Assembly: GCF_024679245.1 (NCBI RefSeq)
Contig: NC_090185.1
Location: 2,535,464 to 2,599,463, forward strand
Direction: 5' to 3'
Origin: Pseudorasbora parva
Lineage: Eukaryota; Chordata; Actinopteri; Cypriniformes; Gobionidae
DNA length: 64,000 nt
Under the pieces are notes generated by a model. The model searched no databases. It saw only the letters and a list, made by a program, of their open reading frames with translations, and had not been told where the DNA came from. Numbering within the stretch: the first letter of the stretch is position 1; each line of letters begins with the position of its first letter. The position numbers and the translations under genes were made by a program. Positions 27,546 through 39,240 of this stretch are shown piece by piece.

Positions 27546-28026
27546 GCTTAATAATTCATTTTCACGGAGCTGTAATTAATTCGATGTTTATTATAAAACA
27601 ACGAATTGTTATATATTGTTAAATGTCATTTAGCAGATGTTAATATAATGTAAGGAGTTTTAAATGAGTCGGTCTTGTTTACATGTACAGTGACTAGCCT
27701 ATGCTGGAACAACTCGGTGAGAGTCCGGCTGAACGCGACTGAGCCTAAACACAGAGAGAGAAAGAGTTTGGTGCTTTTATTTCTAACATGCTCTCATTCG
27801 TGGCTTAATAATTAATTTTCACGGAGCTGTAATTAATTAGATGTTTATTATATAAATGTTATATAGCAGACGTTAATATAATTTAAGGAGTTTTAAACGA
27901 GTCGGTCTTGTTTACATGGTGATCTAGCCTATATGCTAGAGCAACAATTCGGCTGAATGCGACTGAGAATAAACATAGAGAGAGAAATAAGTTTGGCGCT
28001 TTTATTTCCAACATGCTCTCATTCAT
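27546..28026. repeat. 257-bp tandem duplication inside the hAT-like element
   Basis: Units start GCTTAATAATT at 27546 and 27803 and both end near CATGCTCTCATTC. The second is about 30 bp shorter through small deletions. Confidence 0.88.
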
Positions 28027-28419
28027 GGCTGTTTTATTTCATTCATGTGAAGTTGCATCTTTATTGTGACATGATGACGGATTACCTGACTGACTCCGTC
28101 AGTGAGTTCGTCTCTAGCGCCAACTTTAAACTACCTATACATATCAACATCTTATTTGAGGTTATCTCAATTTTGCATAACTGTTATGTTAAACAAAGTT
28201 GATTAATTAAGGGATGCAGGTTATTTTAACTCTGAACACAGCTGTTGATAATCTCCCTTCAGACGCAGTCCTTTAATGGTGCGCTTGTATGCAATTCTCA
28301 AAACGTCCACAAGATGCCGCCATTTATTGGAAAATCCGATATTACAAAACCGATACCCGATTATGGGAAAATGCTTAAATATCGGGAATCCGATATATCG
28401 GTCGATCACTAGTTTTATC

Positions 28420-28717
28420 CTTTGAAGACGGAGCAATAATAATACTTCATGTTTATTACAGAAAGTTTTGAAGTGGGTGTTATCAGGACCCTCCTCCTCC
28501 TCATTCCATGCTATCAGGCTGTACTGTGGAAAAAAAACGTGAAGTGTATCTCACACAAGCATTCTGTTCTTTTCAAATAATATAAACGAAAATCTACCCC
28601 ACAAAAGTTGAATGTTTATAAAATTGTTTAATAAAAAACAATAATGATTAAAAAAAAAACCTGAACCAACCATTTCAGTTTTAAATAAAATGGAGTCACA
28701 AAAATAGCACTCGTTTA
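28420..28717. other. Unassigned DNA between two transposons
   Basis: No coding potential seen. Confidence 0.4.
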
Positions 28718-29875
28718 TATAGGGAGTGCGGAATTATTAGGCAAATGAGTATTTTGACCACATCATCCTCCTTATGCATGTTGTCTTACTCCAAGCTGTA
28801 TAGGCTGGAAAGCCTACTACCAATTAAGCATATTAGGTGATGTGCATCTCTGTAATGAGAAGGGGTGTGGTCTAATGACATCAACACCCTATATCAGGTG
28901 TACATAATTATTAGGCAACTTCCTTTCCTTTGGCAAAATGGGTCAAAAGAAGGACTTGACAGGCTCAGAAAAGTCAAAAATAGTGAGATATATTGCAGAG
29001 GGATGCAGCAGTCTTAAAATAGCCAAGCTTCTGAAGCGTGATCATCGAACAATCAAGCGTTTCATTCAAAATAGTCAACAGGGTCGCAAGAAGCGTGTGG
29101 AAAAACCAAGGCCCAAAATAACTGCCCGTGAACTGAGAAAAGTCAAGCGTGCAGCTGCCAAGATGCCACTTGCCACCAGTTTGGCCATTTTTCAGAGCTG
29201 CAACATCACTGGAGTGCCCAAAAGCACAAGGTGTGCAATACTCAGAGACATGGCCAAGGTAAGAAAGGCAGAAAGTCGACCACCACTGAACAAGACACAC
29301 AAGCTGAAACGTCAAGGCTGGGCCAAGAAATATCTCAAGACTGATTTTTCTAAGGTTTTATGGACTGATGAAATGAGAGTGAGTCTTGATGGGCCAGATG
29401 GATGGGCCCGTGGCTGGATTGGTAAAGGGCAGAGAGCTCCAGTCCGACTCAGACGCCAGCAAGGTGGAGGTGGAGTACTGGTTTGGGCTGGTATCATCAA
29501 AGATGAGCTTGTGGGGCCTTTTCGGGTTGAGGATGGAGTCAAGCTCAACTCCCAGTCCTACTGCCAGTTTCTGGAAGACACCTTCAAGCAGTGGTACAGG
29601 AAGAAGTCTGCATCCTTCAAGAAAAACATGATTTTCATGCAGGACAATGCTCCATCACACGCATCCAAGTACTCCACAGCGTGGCTGGCAAGAAAGGGTA
29701 TAAAAGAAGAAAATCTAATGATATGGCCTCCTTGTTCACCTGATCTGAACCCCATTGAGAACCTGTGGTCCATCATCAAATGTGTGCGATTTACAAGGAG
29801 GGAAAACAGTACACCTCTCTGAACAGTGTCTGGGAGGCTGTGGTTGCTGCTGCACGCAATGTTGATGGTGAACGG

Positions 29876-30821
29876 CAGAGTCCTGCAACGGGTCGGGTAC
29901 CCGCGGATAAAAGTGGCTAAAACGGGTGGATTGTGACATTTATAAAATTCACGGGCGGGGATGCGGGCGGATAATTAACTCTGTGGGGGCAGGTAGTAGC
30001 GCGGATGGCCGGATGAAAAATATGTGCAATATTTCTGTGGCAAAGTGAACGAGAGAGCGAGCGAGAGCGAGCGAGCGAGACCGGGGCGTGATTGTGAATG
30101 AGCGTCACCTGCGAGCCACACCGGTCTCGAGTCCTCTGAGGGAGCTCGGAAGCATATAAGGACGAGAGATCACCAGACCTGGATTTGACGTTCAGTTGTG
30201 TTTACGTTTTATTATGTGTGTGCGCTTGGCAGATGTCCATGAGGGCTGCCCACGTTACTTTCGTTTTGTTTGGTTAAAGTCTTTTAAATGTTCGCCGGTT
30301 CCCGCCTCCTTCTTCCCCCATCGAACACATTGTAGGCTATTACAATTTCTATGTCCGAATTACCATTACACATACACGCAACAGCGATATGCCATTTGAC
30401 CATCACGTCACCACCACTGCGACATTGAAACCTTTGTTGATGCCTCTCGTAACCCAGAAGGAGCGAGCGTTGCAGGAGTAGCAATGGATGAAGTAAAAGT
30501 AAAGTTGGTGAGTGGAGTAGCTCTATGAAATTGTTGACAATGAGTCTTTAAAGGCACTTTTGCCTGTTTCATTAGCCCATTCATGACGCTGTTGATGTTG
30601 AGAGAGGTGCAGGATAAAAAATAAAGCATGTTTTAATTTGAATGTTTTAGCGTGTGTGATTTATCGCGGGCACGGGTCGGGTAACGGGCCAAATATTAAC
30701 GGGTCTGGGCGGGTGCGGATTTAATTTTGATATTTTCACGGGTCACGGGTCGGATCTGGTGCTAAACCTTGTGGGTACGGGCGGGGGCGGGTCTCCAAAA
30801 ATGGACCCGTGCAGGACTCTG
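29876..30821. mobile_element. hAT-like element inserted in the Tc1 transposase gene
   Basis: Exact 8-bp duplication GTGAACGG at 29868-29875 and 30822-30829. Ends CAGAGTCCTGCA and TGCAGGACTCTG are a 12-bp perfect inverted pair. Subterminal regions are very GC-rich (CGGGTCGGG motifs). No transposase. The interior (about 30076-30330) resembles an LTR promoter region. Confidence 0.92.
30076..30330 (+). mobile_element. LTR-like segment inside the hAT element
   Basis: Has a TATA-like GCATATAAGG at 30152-30161 and a downstream block ending AAATGTTCGCCGGTTCCCGC. The same block occurs at about 60440-60600 and inverted at about 39690-39815. No retroviral coding sequence is present. It looks like retrotransposon regulatory DNA captured by a DNA transposon. 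Confidence 0.45.
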
Positions 30822-31238
30822 GTGAACGGATCAAAACACTGACAGAATCCATGGATGGCAGGCTTTTGAGTGTCCTTGCAAAGAAAGGTGGCTATATTGG
30901 TCACTGATTTGTTTTTGTTTGGTTTTTGAATGTCAGAAATGTATATTTGTGAATGTTGAGATGTTATATTGGTTTCACTGGTAAAAATAAATCATTGAAA
31001 TGGGTATAAATTTGTTTTTTGTTAAGTTGCCTAATAATTACGCACAGTAATAGTCACCTGCACACACAGATATCCCCCTAAAATAGCTAAAACTAAAAAC
31101 TAAAACTTCCAAAAATATTCAGCTTTGATATTAATGAGTTTTTTGTGTTCATTGAGAACGTGGTTGTTGTTCAATAATAAAATTAATCCTCAAAAATACA
31201 ACTTGCCTAATAATTCTGCACTCCCTGTAGAGCAATGT

Positions 31239-31662
31239 TTATAGAGTTGAAGAAAAAACACACTACTTATAAAGCAATGCAATGTATGAAACGGTTCACA
31301 AAAATCATTTAGAGATATTATTTAGTAATATCATAATATTTAGAGAGTCTGCATCTAACATCCCACATCTTTTAAAAATAAATAAAGTTTCCTACCATGC
31401 AGGAATCCTATTTCCTGAATGTCTCCCGAAGCGGCCTCTCTCACCCATGGGCTGGGGTGTGTGGGTGTGTATTCCTGACAGCCTGTTGCCATCCGCTTCA
31501 GATCTCGCCTGATATATGGCACAATTCGTCCCTTTTGAAACGTACCTCATCCGTGGGAGTTGGGCTATAGGGCCTCACAGGTCACGACACGCATTAAATG
31601 CTTATAGAGTTGAAGAAAAAAACATACTGCTTATGAAGCAACGCAATGTATGAAACGGGTTC
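31239..31662. repeat. Direct repeat of about 65 bp, 362 bp apart
   Basis: TTATAGAGTTGAAGAAAAAA through AATGTATGAAACGG occurs at about 31239-31301 and 31601-31662 with a few changes. The intervening 300 bp is unassigned. Confidence 0.8.
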
Positions 31663-32682
31663 ATGCTTATGGTCTTGGTCTTCATCAGTGTGGAAACATT
31701 CCCTTTACATAAAATATACTATCAGTTATCTACTCAAAATGCATAGAAGTTTAAAAATGTAATGCTCATGTATGTTGTTGAGACAGTTTGTCTGTTGGCC
31801 AGGATGAACAGACTTTGGAGAGAGCGGATGACTAGCAGGGAGATTGCCCTTTGACCCCAACGATTTTGCAGGCCCTGCGAGGTCGTCATTCATTTCAGTT
31901 GTTATTCACAAAACAGCACAGAGTGAATCTTTAACATTTAAAATTGTGCATCAAAACCTTACAATTAAACTTACATTTTAAGATGGTACATGTCCCATGG
32001 ATCTATATTTTACTTTTCTTAGTTCTACAAAGTTTCAATATCAATTAAACTCCTAGGTGACCATAATGTTTGCTGCAATGCACACAACTGTCAGATACAC
32101 TACATATGTAAGATAGCAAAATAAAACACTGTATGACACTATTTTAAAATGTGAAGAAAAAGTTTACCAAATGCATCTCCATATCCGTTGTGTTCTGACA
32201 CAAAGCCGTTAATTGGTACGTTTTGTTTTATAAAATGTACTTTTCTTATTTCTGCAAAGTATCATGCTACTTTTACTAGCCTGATAAATATGCATACATT
32301 ATGAAACAAGACAATCACGCTACCAAATACATTTGATTTTAAGAAAAAGGGATGTTTTAAAATACAACTAAACCAGATTATTTTCTCTTTTGACACACTA
32401 TTAGAAAAAATACTTTCTCTGTGATGTTGGAATAGGCCTAGGTCTTGTAACATCAGGCATGTAACAATCATGAAGCTTCTTATCAAACAAAGACAATTAT
32501 ATTTATCTTTCACTTGTGAATATTTGTACGCTAGTATCACACTTGCCATTTTTAATATTCTTTACTATTGCCTTACGCATCCCAATCCAGCTAAGTTATC
32601 CGTTATTTCAACTGTTTATGTCTTTTTCCTTTATTATTTTTGGCACAATTAAATCGATATCACTTATAGCTTGTTGTCATTG
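31663..32682. other. Unassigned AT-rich DNA
   Basis: No exon, repeat end or RNA gene recognised in about 1 kb. Confidence 0.45.
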
Positions 32683-32690
32683 CTTCTTCC

Positions 32691-33566
32691 CAGAGGTGGA
32701 CAAAGTACACAACTCTATTACTTGAGTAAGAGTAACAGTACTACTGGTCAAATATTACTCCGTTAAAAGTGAAAGTTGTAAAAATAGATTTTTACTTTAG
32801 TAAAAGTACAGAAGTATTTGTTTTCAAAAGTACTTATGTATCAAAGTAAATTTCCTTTTTTATGCCAATGCATTATTTTATTATAGTTGTATAAATGCAC
32901 ATTATGCCATCATGGTTTAAGCCAGTCAGTGATGCTCCATCTGACACACTAGCAGACGACTAACTTAAACTCATTTAAATACTTGTAGAAAAGTTACAAA
33001 GCTCTTTATAAAGCTGCTTTCACTTTAAGGCCGAATGCACGGATCCAATACACTGATACACATCTGATATTCTCCCAACTTTACTCTTCTCTTTCTCCCA
33101 GATGTTTATATTGTTAATATTTTATAAGACATGCACCAAGTGTATGACAACTAAACTAATCTTGATTTAACTGAAACATACTTTCAATGTATGGCTTTGG
33201 GTGCACACACTGCGCCTAAGAACCGTCTTCTTCCTTTTTGCTATGAACTGATCAGTGTTCAAAAAAAGTTGGGAAAATGTATATGACTGTAAGAGTGATT
33301 ACTGACAGACTGTCTGAAACAACAACACCAAAAAACCTTTTAAAGAAGGAAAAAATCATCCACCGACTTTCAGAGCTGCGACAGAAACGACTTTCGACCT
33401 AGATAGAAATGTAGTGGAGTAAAAAGGACGATATTTGTCTTTTAAAGGTAGTGAAGTAAAAGTAAAAGTATCCTGAAAAAATTATACTCCAGTAAAGCAC
33501 AGATACTCAAAAAGTGTACTTAAGTACAGTACTCAAGTAAATGTGCTTAGTTACTGTCCAGCTCTG
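32691..33566. mobile_element. hAT-like non-autonomous element (CAGAGGTGGACA ends)
   Basis: Exact 8-bp duplication CTTCTTCC at 32683-32690 and 33567-33574. Ends CAGAGGTGGACA and TGTCCAGCTCTG. Subterminal regions are rich in AAGTA repeats. No transposase. Confidence 0.92.
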
Positions 33567-33574
33567 CTTCTTCC

Positions 33575-34295
33575 CTATACAGATACAATCCAAACATGTT
33601 CTTTGTAGGGATTATGTGGGACACAAACTCTGCGTAAATTCATGAGGCATAGAGTAAGAAAGCAGTGACATTGTATAAGAAAAAATGTCCGCTTTATTGT
33701 GATACACATTTTTTCCTCCCATTGCCTATTCTTAGTCGTATGATCAAGATTACTGTTCTGATTTTATTTGTCCGGCTGTATTTGTTTTTAGGTAAAGATT
33801 CCTATCTGGTCGTTGTCAGTGCAAATTTGTGCAAATCATTTAAAGCATTTTTATTAAACGTCTGACTAAACTTATTTGTTTTCTTTTGACAAACCTACAT
33901 TTCAAACGATTCACCTCCAATGCTCCACAACCACAGGGACAACACTCCTGAAACCTAATCTTGGTGAATTCATCTCACCTAGAACACAAAAGTTTGTTCA
34001 TACCAAACAAGTACGGTTTACACATGTTGACTATTTAACTATTTTTTGTAGGTATCATGACATTTTAGAGGAATTACTAAAAGATTAAAACAGCAGAATC
34101 ACAATGTTTGTTGATGATGTGATTGTCATATTCAGTTAAATTTCAGATGACCGTTTTGTTTGTTAAACTTTTTTTACAAAGGCTCTTCTTTGAGCACCAT
34201 CAACATTATAGGAATAAATGAAAATTAAGAAATGACGAGACAGTCTTTCTATTTGAGAGTGTTTGACTAAAGTGATATTTCTTTTACTGTTACTA
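33575..34295. other. Unassigned DNA
   Basis: Short open frames only, none with recognisable features. Confidence 0.4.
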
Positions 34296-34303
34296 CAGTC
34301 TCA

Positions 34304-35178
34304 AGGTCATTTCACACCGGACACGTAACAAAAAAGCGTAACGAATAAGCGAATATTTCGCGTCAAAACCATTCACATCAGCCGCGACACGAATTTGCGA
34401 CGTTTCAGAGCTCCAACAGTCCAAAACATTCGCGGCGAACGTCAAAAAAACACGGATACTTCATCATTCAGTGAAGACGAGCTTTTCATTTTATTAAAAG
34501 GACCAAGAAGAAGATTTAGCAACCAGTCTTATAGAACAGAGAGTCTGAAGGGTAGCTAATCTTGTACAGGAGCTAAACCTTTATCATGGCCGGTTCTGCA
34601 CTTACTTTCTAAAGTCTGTGGGACAATTTGGGGATCTCCTCCAGAGACGGCAGCGCATCTGACGAGACAAACCGCGCACTTCAGGAACCAATCGATCCGA
34701 GCAGATGTTTCCAGTCGAGTCACAATGTGAACATTTCAGTGCCACAGACGTAACGTTAGCCTACTGATGGCTACACGTTCACTTTCCATAATCGTGGACA
34801 CAATGTTTGAAAAATTTTTTTAATAAAAGGTTATAAGATATTGCTGTCTGTACCATACAGTGGGCAAACACAGCTGCAGCTGTAATCTCATGAGAAATGC
34901 CATGCCTGGCAAAGGTTAAAGTTGATTGAATAGCTCGTGACATCAACTGGACATTTCGCCGCCTTTGTTTCCTTTTGTGTGATTGGTTGAAGCCGTTTTT
35001 GTCGCCGCTAGAGTAAAAAAAAATCGACATCGAAACGAAAAAAATAAATGTCGTTTTTTCGCCTCAGCACATTCACGTTCGGTGTGGAAGCGCTCATTAC
35101 ACAAACAGCTGATCGAAAAAACAAACCATTGCGCAAATTATTCGCATGTCAAAATCGCGTCCGGTGTGAAAGGGCCTT
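34304..35178. mobile_element. hAT-like non-autonomous element (TTTCACACCGG ends)
   Basis: Exact 8-bp duplication CAGTCTCA at 34296-34303 and 35179-35186. Ends AGGTCATTTCACACCGG and the complement of AAGGCCCTTTCACACCGG. No transposase. Confidence 0.9.
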
Positions 35179-35509
35179 CAGTCTCATCTACGATGAGGAA
35201 TCACATGAACCGTCACCGTGAAAAGTAAGTCATGCTGTTCTACAGCTGAAACATATACGCCTGTTGCATTCATTAAAGTGTGCGCTTGTTAAACAAAGTT
35301 AGACTCCTCTTATAAAGGTTATAGACACATTTTAAACATTAGCCTTATACGCGTTTTATCCATGCACAAATCTCGATGTAATTCGAGAAGTACATTTACG
35401 AAAGTATCATTTTATAATCAATTTAGGGAAAAAACGTTCACAAGCAATTGTGAAAGTTTGTTATTTTGGATTTGTAAATAATGATTTTTACTACTCCACC
35501 AGATAGGTA

Positions 35510-35690
35510 GCCTAAAAATCTAGACGCACCCTAGCGGCAGCAAATTTAATCTGCCCGCGAGTGTCGTCTAGCAACTCTCAATACCCTTCTGAGCTGTATT
35601 CTTCTTAATCTGGACGGGCCAACCAGATCGTGTATAGAGTCGGTGGGCGGGGCCATAAAGACGACGGCCATAATGACGACGGCCTTTCAA
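35510..35690 (-). mobile_element. Terminal fragment of the TAGCCT/GGCTA element family, inverse copy
   Basis: Complement of the right half of the element at 45413-45930, starting TAGCCTAAAAATCTAGACGC and running to about the GACGACGGCC motif. Confidence 0.75.
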
Positions 35691-36364
35691 CATCCCACTT
35701 GACATTAAAGATTGTGACATGTCGTCAACTATCATCCACATCTGACCCTGACGTACGACACATCGGTTGTAATAAACAAGATGTGCTAAAAATTCAGTCC
35801 GATTTGTCAGTGGGATAATACCGCATCAGCATAACCTGTTCCTGTTTTAGGTTATAGGTCAATTCATGCATATCTTTATGCAACAATTAGTACGCGTGCA
35901 CAATTTACCACAAATGTTTACCGCGGATAAGATAAGAGACATTTAGCTATAATGAAATCATAATACAGAAATCCTTTCTTCTGATCTATTGTAAAAGTTT
36001 GTAAAGTAGATTTTTCCCTGCCAGTAGAGGACAGTTTTACATTTTGTTTCGAAGACTATTTTTTGAGCATAGTCAAACAGCATTAAAAAAATTTAACTAT
36101 GTTATTTTAGGGGGTCTGTCTGCATAATGCGTCAACATGAAAAGCGAGTCTTGATCTTTTTGAAATATTACGTTTACCTCCACAGAACAGGGGTTAGAAG
36201 CTGTGACATGATTAATCTCACTGAGTGTGTTAAAGCGGCCGGTGTTTTATGGCTTTTGAAAGCACCACATTCTTGTTAGTCACATCAAAGCTACAGCCCC
36301 TACCTACTGAATTTAGTAGGCCTATGTAAAGAAGTTAAGAAACGGTCTGCAACTCTAGCGTTAC
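35691..36364. other. 5' flank of the broken unknown gene, unassigned
   Basis: Would be upstream or 5' UTR sequence of the gene starting at 37554 before the 36368-37552 insertion. No promoter element is clear. Confidence 0.3.
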
Positions 36365-36367
36365 AAT

Positions 36368-37552
36368 AGCCCCGTTTCCACCAAAATTACCCGGAACAAT
36401 TTGTACCAGGAACTTTTTTACAGGAACTTTTCTCCCCCCCAGACCTGCAGCTGTCTGCGTTTCGACCGCGATAAAGTTCCGAGAAGATTAGGCAAATTAG
36501 TCCGGTGATGTAGGACTGCGCGCCACTGTTCCTCCAAATCAGTGAAGGACATGTAATCATTTGTGTGTGTAACGTTACCGATTGAAAGATTTAGTGAACT
36601 GTTTACATGAGACGTTATCTAAACCGATCTGGTGTTTACATGTGATGACTTTCAATCGCAATCATTTTGTCACATGCAGTTTTTCTGCCGCACCAAAAAT
36701 GTCAACGCTGTTTTCTCCAGCAGCTGGAGTGTGTTAACTGTAGCCATAGCAACTCTTAACGGCCACCAGGACTAATACAGTATTATTTATAGCTATTTGT
36801 TGTAAAGTGTAAGAAAAAAAAATCTTCTGTCAGGCGCAGTTAAAGTAAAAACTGCCTGGGGCAATATACGCTGTGTCATTACTCCAACATTATATTCATA
36901 ACTTATGAAATAAAAAGTTTACCCCTCAGAAAAATGTACTTTCCTCTCTTGTCAACATGAGCGCGGCGCGCGCCGTCACGTCATGTAAGGACACACACTT
37001 AAAAGTAATCGGTCAGGTCGTTTACATGGTGAAAAAAAATTAATAACGAGTATGGAAGAGATTCAAGCTGTGCTGCTTTTGCTGGTTATGTATAACGTTA
37101 GGTTTACTAAAGAGGTAATTAACAACGACAGAAAAGAGCACTAATATGCAGCTGCAGCATATTCAGAAAGCTTGTAAAGCTAGATTTAAAATGACAATGT
37201 ATATTATTATCAGCTATTACGGACATTGCACGTGAAATGGCTGAGACGACCGCGCACCACCAGACAGAGAGCAAGACTGATATTTACTGAACGCAGAACG
37301 AACCTCGCAAAAGACTTTTAAAAATGCCGGTTGAACTGCGTGAGCTCAACCAATCAGCATGTTCAGCGCCCAAGTCCCGCCCTCGAAAGTTCCTGAACTT
37401 TGAAAAAGTACTACCTCGCGAGCAGGGCCGTTTGGAGGGGGAAATATTTACCCGGAACTTCAATTTTACCCTGGTTCCTGCGGTCTAAACACACGAAGTA
37501 CCACCCAAAGTTCCTAGTTCCTGGGTAAAGTTCCTGTGGTGGAAACGGGGCT
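36368..37552. mobile_element. PIF/Harbinger-like element, AGCCCCGTTTCCACC ends, copy 1
   Basis: Flanked by AAT (36365-36367 and 37553-37555). Perfect 15-bp inverted ends AGCCCCGTTTCCACC. A 3-bp AT-rich duplication fits PIF/Harbinger. No transposase frame. A sister copy is at 52328-53446. The right-hand AAT provides the first two bases of the ATG at 37554, so it sits directly before the start codon of the unknown gene. Confidence 0.8.
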
Positions 37553-37884
37553 AATGACTACTGAAACATCTGTGGTGGGTGTAACACCGACGAGAAGTTC
37601 TGTTGAAACGGAAGAAAACCTTCCTTACGCACTACAGAAAAAACAGAGGATCCATTTGACCAAGTTTCTTCATGAAGATGATTTTGTCAAACAGGAATTT
37701 CTGCTAGGTGACGTTTATATCGGGGGGTTTGTTTTTGACAAGACATCACACACGGTCAAACACGGGTTGTGTGCTTTTCCCCGCTAAAGACTGGTCATTT
37801 TTCTACAACCGTGTTTGGAGCGATCTTAATGGGGTTGCTAGTAAAACCTTTTACATCAACGAATGGGATGGAGCGACGCCCAAT

Positions 37885-39240
37885 GGCCCTAATTTATCAA
37901 AAGTGCGTACACCAAATTTCCAGCGTACACCTTGCGTACACCCAAACCCACGGTGACTTTGAGATTTATCAGTATGGACATTGGCATACGGCACGCTCAA
38001 ATCCTACGCCAGCTCAGGAGGTGGTGTACGCACACACACAAACACACACACGCTCCAATCCTACGCCAGCTCAGGTGGTGTACGCACGTTTGGAGTTAGT
38101 GCGAAAATGTGCAGAAAAACAATTCCTAACACCACAAAACGCACTGACAGATATATGCTATATTATGACCTCTGTAAAAAACAACAACAACAACATTGTA
38201 ATTATAAACTTCAGTGTTTATTTTTGTGCAACATAGACTTCAATGTTTAATTTGTGTGACTATACCAAAGCATTTGATTTGTAGGCATGCATTCCTCCAG
38301 TCGCGAGCCTGTGCGCTTTATCTGACGTTTCAGGCCGTTAGGCCCGGCAGCTGCGCACGGACTGAAAATTATACAGACTGACAAAATAATAAAAATGACA
38401 TTCTTCTTCTTTTAAACGATAATAATAATAAAATAAATAATAACGACATTCTTCTTCTAAATAACAATAAGCGTCATTAATAATAAAAATCATAATAATA
38501 ATAGGAATCTTACAAATTGTCATGTAATTATTAATGTGAATGAGTAGGCTACTCCACATCACATCACATCATCATCACTATCGTACACCCCGACATGTGC
38601 CGTGGTACGAAATTAAATGCTAATTGTTTCAAAACGTGCTGTAAAATAAGGCATTGTGATGGTCATTTCTCACCCAAACAGCTATTTAAACTGCTGGAGT
38701 GCGCTTCTCAACCCCCATACTATTAACATTAGGCCTACTCTTAATTTAGGTCCATATTTTGTTTTTTGGGTGCCTTTAATCCCACTCTTTAAACTCTCAA
38801 ATAAAACAATTTCGCTTTTTTCCACTTCCCTGGTGATGGTCTCGATGGGCGTCTCAATCATCTCACTAGTCCACTAGTCAGGGCACTGATCAGGGAGTCA
38901 GCCCATTGACTTATGTCCTAATCAGGGCCCTGACTAGTGGACTAGTGAGACGATTGAGCGCGCCCGATCTCCACGTCGGAGAAGTTTCGCTTCTTTGCCG
39001 TCTTCCGTGTGTCCATGGCGTAAAATGAGGGCGTGGGGGAGGCGGAGACTTGAATATATAGGGGCGTGTTATTCTAATGACGATCGTTTTCAGCCGCCGC
39101 ATTTATCAAGGGCAAGTATTGCGTACACCTGAATTGCAGATGTGCGCACAGCTTCATAAATCAGGCGGTGAGAGGAGTGTAAGCATAATCTTACGCCAAC
39201 ATATACACCAGTTTCTACGCAAGATTGATAAATGAGGGCC
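37885..39240. mobile_element. TIR element with 3-bp TSD inside the unknown gene
   Basis: AAT duplicated at 37882-37884 and 39241-39243. Ends GGCCCTAATTTATCAA and the complement of GGCCCTCATTTATCAA. Subterminal GCGTACACC motifs occur near both ends. No transposase. A 3-bp duplication suggests PIF/Harbinger. It contains a long hairpin at 38847-38965. Confidence 0.82.
38847..38965. repeat. Long hairpin (about 48-bp stem)
   Basis: Arms contain CTCACTAGTCCACTAGTCAG and the complement CTGACTAGTGGACTAGTGAG, with about 20 bases between them. It lies near the right end of the 37885-39240 element. Confidence 0.85.

Larger units (their letters stand above)
20782..28411. mobile_element. hAT-like element interrupted by a LINE
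   Basis: Exact 8-bp duplication GTTTTATC at 20774-20781 and 28412-28419. Ends are TAGTGATCGACCGATAT and its complement. An 8-bp duplication and TAG-type ends fit the hAT superfamily. No hAT transposase is recognisable: nearly 5 kb of the 7.6 kb is the LINE, and the rest is non-coding and contains a 257-bp tandem duplication. Confidence 0.9.
28938..30907 (+). pseudogene. Tc1/mariner-family transposase (DD37E), disrupted
   Basis: ATG at 28938. The N-terminal half has a helix-turn-helix DNA-binding region (SSLKIAKLLKRDHRTIKRF, about 24-42). The catalytic domain has WTDE (first Asp), QDNAPSH (second Asp) and PDLNPIENLW (Glu). I count 37 residues between the second Asp and the Glu, hence DD37E and not the DD34E of classic Tc1; this fits the vertebrate DD37E (TRT-type) Tc1 lineage. 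The frame is lost at about 29785, shortly after WSIIK, and then runs off in the wrong frame to a stop at 29822. The correct frame continues 29788-29875, is split by the hAT, and resumes at 30830-30907. Without the two lesions the protein would be about 340 residues, the normal size. It is inactive as it stands. Confidence 0.9.
28720..31227 (+). mobile_element. Tc1-like transposon with IR/DR ends, interrupted by a hAT
   Basis: TA at 28718-28719 and 31228-31229 bracket inverted ends (C/T)AGGGAGTGC. Each end has an outer and an inner copy of an AATTATTAGGCAA motif. Outer copies lie at 28731 and about 31205, inner ones at about 28907-28922 and 31024-31042, so the paired sites span about 203 bp on each side. 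This matches the double-site IR/DR arrangement of Tc1-family elements such as Sleeping Beauty. The transposase gene lies between the ends, and a 946-bp hAT is inserted in it. Confidence 0.9.

Noticed and set aside
28974..29939. Minus-strand and second-frame open frames over the transposase
   Set aside because: They overlap the DD37E transposase frame and have no motifs of their own.
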